DNA of 7,841 bases. Origin: Abditibacteriota bacterium. Its GTDB lineage: Bacteria; Armatimonadota; UBA5829. This document shows, one piece after another, positions 4,911 to 7,841 of the stretch. The notes under the pieces are model-generated. The model worked only from the letters and a program-made list of their open reading frames with translations. It was not told where the DNA came from and ran no database searches. Location: contig JAGDAG010000199.1 in the NCBI GenBank assembly GCA_017959625.1, positions 1 through 7,841 of the forward strand, given 5' to 3'. Every line of letters begins with the position of its first letter. Position 1 is the stretch's first letter. A program made the position numbers and the translations under genes.

Positions 4911-7214
4911 TTATTCCAGAAGAAAATCGTTTTCCCCGGGGGAAGGCAGGTATTCCTTTCCGCCCCGCAGCACCCGGCAGGAGACTCCGCCGGGTATCAG
5001 AAGAGACAGCCTCACCCTGTCCCCTTCATATCTCCACTTCACCTTTATGAGGCCTTTGGGGGAGGCAAATTCGGTGCTTGCCCATTCTACGCCGGCGTTT
5101 TTATCCGGTACGGTTATGACCGCCTCCCGGAAGGAATAGCGTATGCCTCCGATATTTTTCACAAGAAAAGCGTCGTAGGAGCCCATCATGGGGTGGTCCA
5201 GGGATATATGCCCCTCCCAGCTCTCCCAGATGGTGGTGGCGCCGTTTTTCAGCATATAGCCGAAGGAAGGGAAATCGGTCTGACGCAGCATATCCGCCGC
5301 CAGGTCTCCCCGGCCCGCATGGAGCAAAGCGTCAAAAATATACCTGGTGCCCAAAAGCCCGGTGGCGATATGCATCCCCTCCTTTTCCAGGGCGCCGACG
5401 AGAGCCTTCTCCGCAGTTTTTCTGAACTCCTGCGGGAGGATATCCAGCTCCAGGGCAACGGCCAGGGCCGTCTGGCTGCTTTCGGACAGGGCCTCCTCCG
5501 AAGCGAAATACTTTCGGCACACCGCCTCCCGGGCCGTCTCCGCCCGCCGGAGCCATTTGTCCTCGTCGCGCCCCAGTATCCGGGCAAACCCCGCCATTAT
5601 CCGGTTGTAGGCCGTATAAAGAACGCCGTTGGTAAGGGGCGGGTCGGTCCTACGGACCCCGAAGTCCGCCCCCGGCTCCAGCCAGTCACCCAAAAAGGCC
5701 ACGTCGGACAGGCAGTCCTTTGTCCGGGCGTCCACGTAGTCCATATACGCTTCCAGATGCTCCCACATATATTCCAGCAGGTCCGTGTCGCCGTAAAAAT
5801 CGTGGTAATGCTTCATGATCATTATGCCGCCGCCGCTCCAGAGTATGTCAAAGACCCGCCTGTTGCAGGTCTCCCAGTTGCAGTTGGGCACGATCCCCGA
5901 CATATTGCCGTCTGGCTGCCGGTCGTCGGCGATATCCAGCAAAAACTTTTTGTAGGCCTCCCGCATATCAAAGTTATACATGGCGTATTCGCAGGCGATC
6001 CAGCCGTCGCCGGTATAACCGTTCTTCTCCCTGTGGGGGCAGTCGGTGGGAATGGAATGATAGTTGTTCAGAAAGGTGCGGGGCGCCAGAGCGTGGAGCC
6101 GGTTGAATATGGGCTCCGAGCATTCGAATTTCAGCAAAGGCATGAGGTCCGTATGGACAAAGATCCCGGTCACGTCCCCGGGGTCCGGCACGTAGCCCAG
6201 GCCGGTGACGATCACGTACTGAAAGCCGTAATAGGTGAAATGGGGCTCGCAGACGTCCTCCTCTCCGGAAAGGATGATGCGCCAGGTCTGGAATTCCTTG
6301 TGGACGTGGAACTGGTTTATATGCTCCGGCTTCAGGTCGGGAGCGTGCCACATAAAGGGATCCCGCTCCACGAAAGAAAGCACGGCCTCCCGCCCCCTTT
6401 CTCCCTTGAGCCTTATCCTTATCCAGCCGGCCATATTCACCGGGAACTTTATCACGCAGCGGTTTTCGTCGCCCCCCACGCCGCAGGGCGCCACCATGCC
6501 GCATTTCCGTATGGGCGGCATGGTCTCGAGGGTGACGTTTTCCAGGGAAAAACCGCAGTATTCGTTTACGTCCGCCGAAGCCTCCCAGCCGTCCACAGGC
6601 CCCATGTATTCCCCGGAATACTGCTTTTCCCTCATATCGAAGGTCTCTCCCGAACGGATGTTCTGATAGGTTATAAAGGAGGGATGCATACGGAAGCCGG
6701 GGCCGCTGGTTATTTTTTCCTCTCCTTCCGGATACCGGAAGGTCATCTCGCATTTAAAGCGGCATTTGGCTCTCCAGGGAGCGTTGTGGAACCCGAAGGT
6801 ATCCGGAGTGCTCTGGTTGTAAAAGCCGTTTCCCATAAGCACCGTGAGCCGGTTCTCCTTTTGCAGGAGCGCCGTGAGGTCGAAGCGGTGGGCGAGGCCC
6901 CGCTTGTTATACACCGTGAAGCCGGGGGCAAGCACTCCGTCCCCCAGTTTTTTTCCGTTGAGATACGCTTCGTAATAGCCCAGCGCGCAGATGACCAGCT
7001 CTGCTTTTTCCGGCAGCCGGTCAAGAGAAAAATCCCTTACGTGCAGATACGCCCTGTCTTCATCCCTGTCTTCGTTCACCAGCTCGTAAGAGCCCACGGT
7101 GCCCCAGCCGGCGGTATTGGGCAGAGTGTCCACCCAGGGCTCCCGGGAGGCGCACAGCCACCGCGCCTCCGGAGAAAAACTTATTTTTTCGGTAATCTCT
7201 TTCACTTTTTTCAC
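4911..7214 (-). CDS. Alpha-L-rhamnosidase, family GH78 (rhamnosidase B, lacking the Ig-like domain)
   Basis: 767 aa from the GTG at 7214, chosen because it follows the upstream stop by 16 bp, has AGG seven bases before it, and gives the natural-looking start MKKVKEITEKISF. An in-frame TTG at 7265 (784 aa, overlapping the upstream gene by 35 bp, with AAGG seven bases ahead) is the alternative. It is a GH78 enzyme that releases terminal alpha-L-rhamnose. The rhamnosidase N domain, about 62-210, has LGYYEAYLNGKKLGD and GNGFYN; the catalytic barrel covers about 365-695; a C-terminal beta-domain follows. In TDCPHREKNGYTGD the catalytic carboxylates are Asp391, Glu396 and Asp403; Glu664 in GATTIWESW is the expected base. 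Relative to the paralogue downstream it starts at the point where that protein's Ig-like domain ends, so it lacks about 95 residues, apparently as a domain variant and not as damage. No signal peptide is seen. Its stop is 12 bp before rhamnosidase A. Confidence 0.92.
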   Translation of the reverse strand: MKKVKEITEKISFSPEARWLCASREPWVDTLPNTAGWGTVGSYELVNEDRDEDRAYLHVRDFSLDRLPEKAELVICALGYYEAYLNGKKLGDGVLAPGFTVYNKRGLAHRFDLTALLQKENRLTVLMGNGFYNQSTPDTFGFHNAPWRAKCRFKCEMTFRYPEGEEKITSGPGFRMHPSFITYQNIRSGETFDMREKQYSGEYMGPVDGWEASADVNEYCGFSLENVTLETMPPIRKCGMVAPCGVGGDENRCVIKFPVNMAGWIRIRLKGERGREAVLSFVERDPFMWHAPDLKPEHINQFHVHKEFQTWRIILSGEEDVCEPHFTYYGFQYVIVTGLGYVPDPGDVTGIFVHTDLMPLLKFECSEPIFNRLHALAPRTFLNNYHSIPTDCPHREKNGYTGDGWIACEYAMYNFDMREAYKKFLLDIADDRQPDGNMSGIVPNCNWETCNRRVFDILWSGGGIMIMKHYHDFYGDTDLLEYMWEHLEAYMDYVDARTKDCLSDVAFLGDWLEPGADFGVRRTDPPLTNGVLYTAYNRIMAGFARILGRDEDKWLRRAETAREAVCRKYFASEEALSESSQTALAVALELDILPQEFRKTAEKALVGALEKEGMHIATGLLGTRYIFDALLHAGRGDLAADMLRQTDFPSFGYMLKNGATTIWESWEGHISLDHPMMGSYDAFLVKNIGGIRYSFREAVITVPDKNAGVEWASTEFASPKGLIKVKWRYEGDRVRLSLLIPGGVSCRVLRGGKEYLPSPGENDFLLE
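5232..5257. repeat. 26-bp direct repeat, copy 2 (identical at 2664-2689)
   Basis: Second copy of the 26-bp identical block shared by the two rhamnosidase genes, at the MLKNGATT segment next to the catalytic-base Glu. Confidence 0.75.
6019..6047. repeat. 29-bp direct repeat, copy 2 (identical at 3448-3476)
   Basis: Second copy of the 29-bp identical block shared by the two rhamnosidase genes, at the general-acid motif TDCPHREKNG. Confidence 0.75.
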
Positions 7215-7230
7215 CAATATACCTGCGGCG

Positions 7231-7841
7231 CTACGATCCTCCCGCGGCGCTTTCGGCAAACTCAAAAAGCAGCCTTCTGAATATATAATAGTTTTCCAGG
7301 CTGCACTGGGGAGGGGTCTGATGATCCACCCCCGGCACGAAGCCTCCGGCTTCCGCCACCGGCCTCAGGCGTTCGAACTCCGCCCGCATGGCGGCCTCTC
7401 CCTTTTCCATAACGGTCTTATCGAAAGCGCCAAGCAGACGCAGATGAGGATGATCCCGCCTCAAAGCGGCCACGTCAACGCCTGCCATTCGTTCAAGAGG
7501 AAGAAAGCCTTCTACCCCGACTTCCTCCATCCAGCCCACCAGCTGAGTTATGTCCCCGTCGCTGTCCACGAAGGGGACAGTGCCGCGAGCCTTTATCTCC
7601 GGCATTATCCTTCGGTAAAAAGGCCCCACAAAGCTGTCAAAAACGATTTTTGAACACATAACGCCGTGATTATAGCTCATATCCTCCGCCAAGGTCATGA
7701 AATCGGGAGTAAACCAATCGTATACTCGTTCCAGAATCTTCAGATTGAAACGGAGCAGATCCTCGTTTATTCTGAGTATCAGCTCCGGCTGATCGTAAAA
7801 GGCATACATATGTCCTTCCACTCCCAGCAGACGGCGCGGAA
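7231..7841 (-). CDS. URO-D/methyltransferase-like protein, C-terminal part only (5' end outside the window)
   Basis: The frame is open to the window edge; codons before the GTG at 7821 (PRRLLG) continue the family's sequence, so the gene is cut and about 203 C-terminal residues are visible of the usual 340-380. The fold is the uroporphyrinogen decarboxylase TIM barrel shared with corrinoid-dependent methyltransferases such as MtaA. Family signs are VEGHMYAFYDQPEL, AEDMSYNHG, VPFVDSDGDI, GVEGFLPLERMAGVD, GAFDK and GGFVPGVDHQTPPQCSLENY. Two sites where MtaA-type enzymes carry zinc ligands differ: the His-X-Cys position appears to read Asp-Ser-Asp (7558-7566), and the later Cys falls in GVDH. 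True heme-pathway UroD is unlikely given these motifs and the neighbours. The TAG at 7231-7233 is followed after 16 bp by rhamnosidase B, so the two are probably cotranscribed. Reaction and substrate are unknown; a role in handling a modified glycoside is a guess from context. Confidence 0.85.
   Translation of the reverse strand, partial: PRRLLGVEGHMYAFYDQPELILRINEDLLRFNLKILERVYDWFTPDFMTLAEDMSYNHGVMCSKIVFDSFVGPFYRRIMPEIKARGTVPFVDSDGDITQLVGWMEEVGVEGFLPLERMAGVDVAALRRDHPHLRLLGAFDKTVMEKGEAAMRAEFERLRPVAEAGGFVPGVDHQTPPQCSLENYYIFRRLLFEFAESAAGGS

Noticed and set aside
5193..7280. Open frame of 695 codons on the plus strand opposite rhamnosidase B
   Set aside because: It is codon-aligned with the antisense gene and stays open because the real gene avoids TTA, CTA and TCA codons. 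Its translation has no recognisable motif, while the minus strand encodes an intact GH78 enzyme.
7231..7841. Assignment as heme-pathway uroporphyrinogen decarboxylase (hemE)
   Set aside because: The visible motifs (DSDGDI, GVDHQTPP) and the rhamnosidase context fit the broad URO-D-like family of unknown function better, and the N-terminal half needed for a firm call is missing.

Overview
The window is a G+C-rich bacterial segment in which every supported gene lies on the minus strand, so transcription runs from high to low coordinates. It holds five protein genes, two of them cut by the window edges, and no RNA gene, insertion sequence or CRISPR array. Strong Shine-Dalgarno sites (AAGGAG, GGAGG, AAGGA) precede three of the genes. 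The gene content, two cytoplasmic GH78 alpha-L-rhamnosidases beside a URO-D-fold protein, suits an anaerobic, carbohydrate-degrading gut or rumen-type bacterium. The phylum cannot be fixed from this sequence; Bacillota/Clostridia, Lentisphaerota and Armatimonadota/Abditibacteriota relatives are all conceivable, and this is inference only.

Right block (7841 down to 2337): a truncated URO-D/methyltransferase-like gene, then GH78 rhamnosidase B (767 aa from the preferred GTG start), then GH78 rhamnosidase A (853 aa). The spacing is 16 bp, or an overlap if a longer TTG start is used, between the first two, and 12 bp between the two rhamnosidases. This is almost certainly one operon. The rhamnosidases are tandem paralogues with all four expected catalytic carboxylates, but only A has an N-terminal Ig-like domain. 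Neither shows a signal peptide, so they probably cleave imported rhamnose-containing glycosides or oligosaccharides inside the cell.

Middle (2160-2336): a 177-bp gap holding a weak terminator-like hairpin at the end of rhamnosidase A, a perfect 10-bp inverted repeat with a 27-bp spacer, a good candidate extended -10 promoter with an upstream A-tract, and an 11-bp hairpin in the predicted 5' leader of the next gene.

Left block (2159 down to 1): a secreted protein of unknown function with two 11-residue Gly/Phe repeats at its C-terminus, then, 95 bp further on, a membrane-anchored protein of unknown function that runs off the left edge. These two envelope proteins probably form a transcription unit separate from the rhamnosidase operon. 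Nothing in the sequence ties them functionally to rhamnose metabolism.
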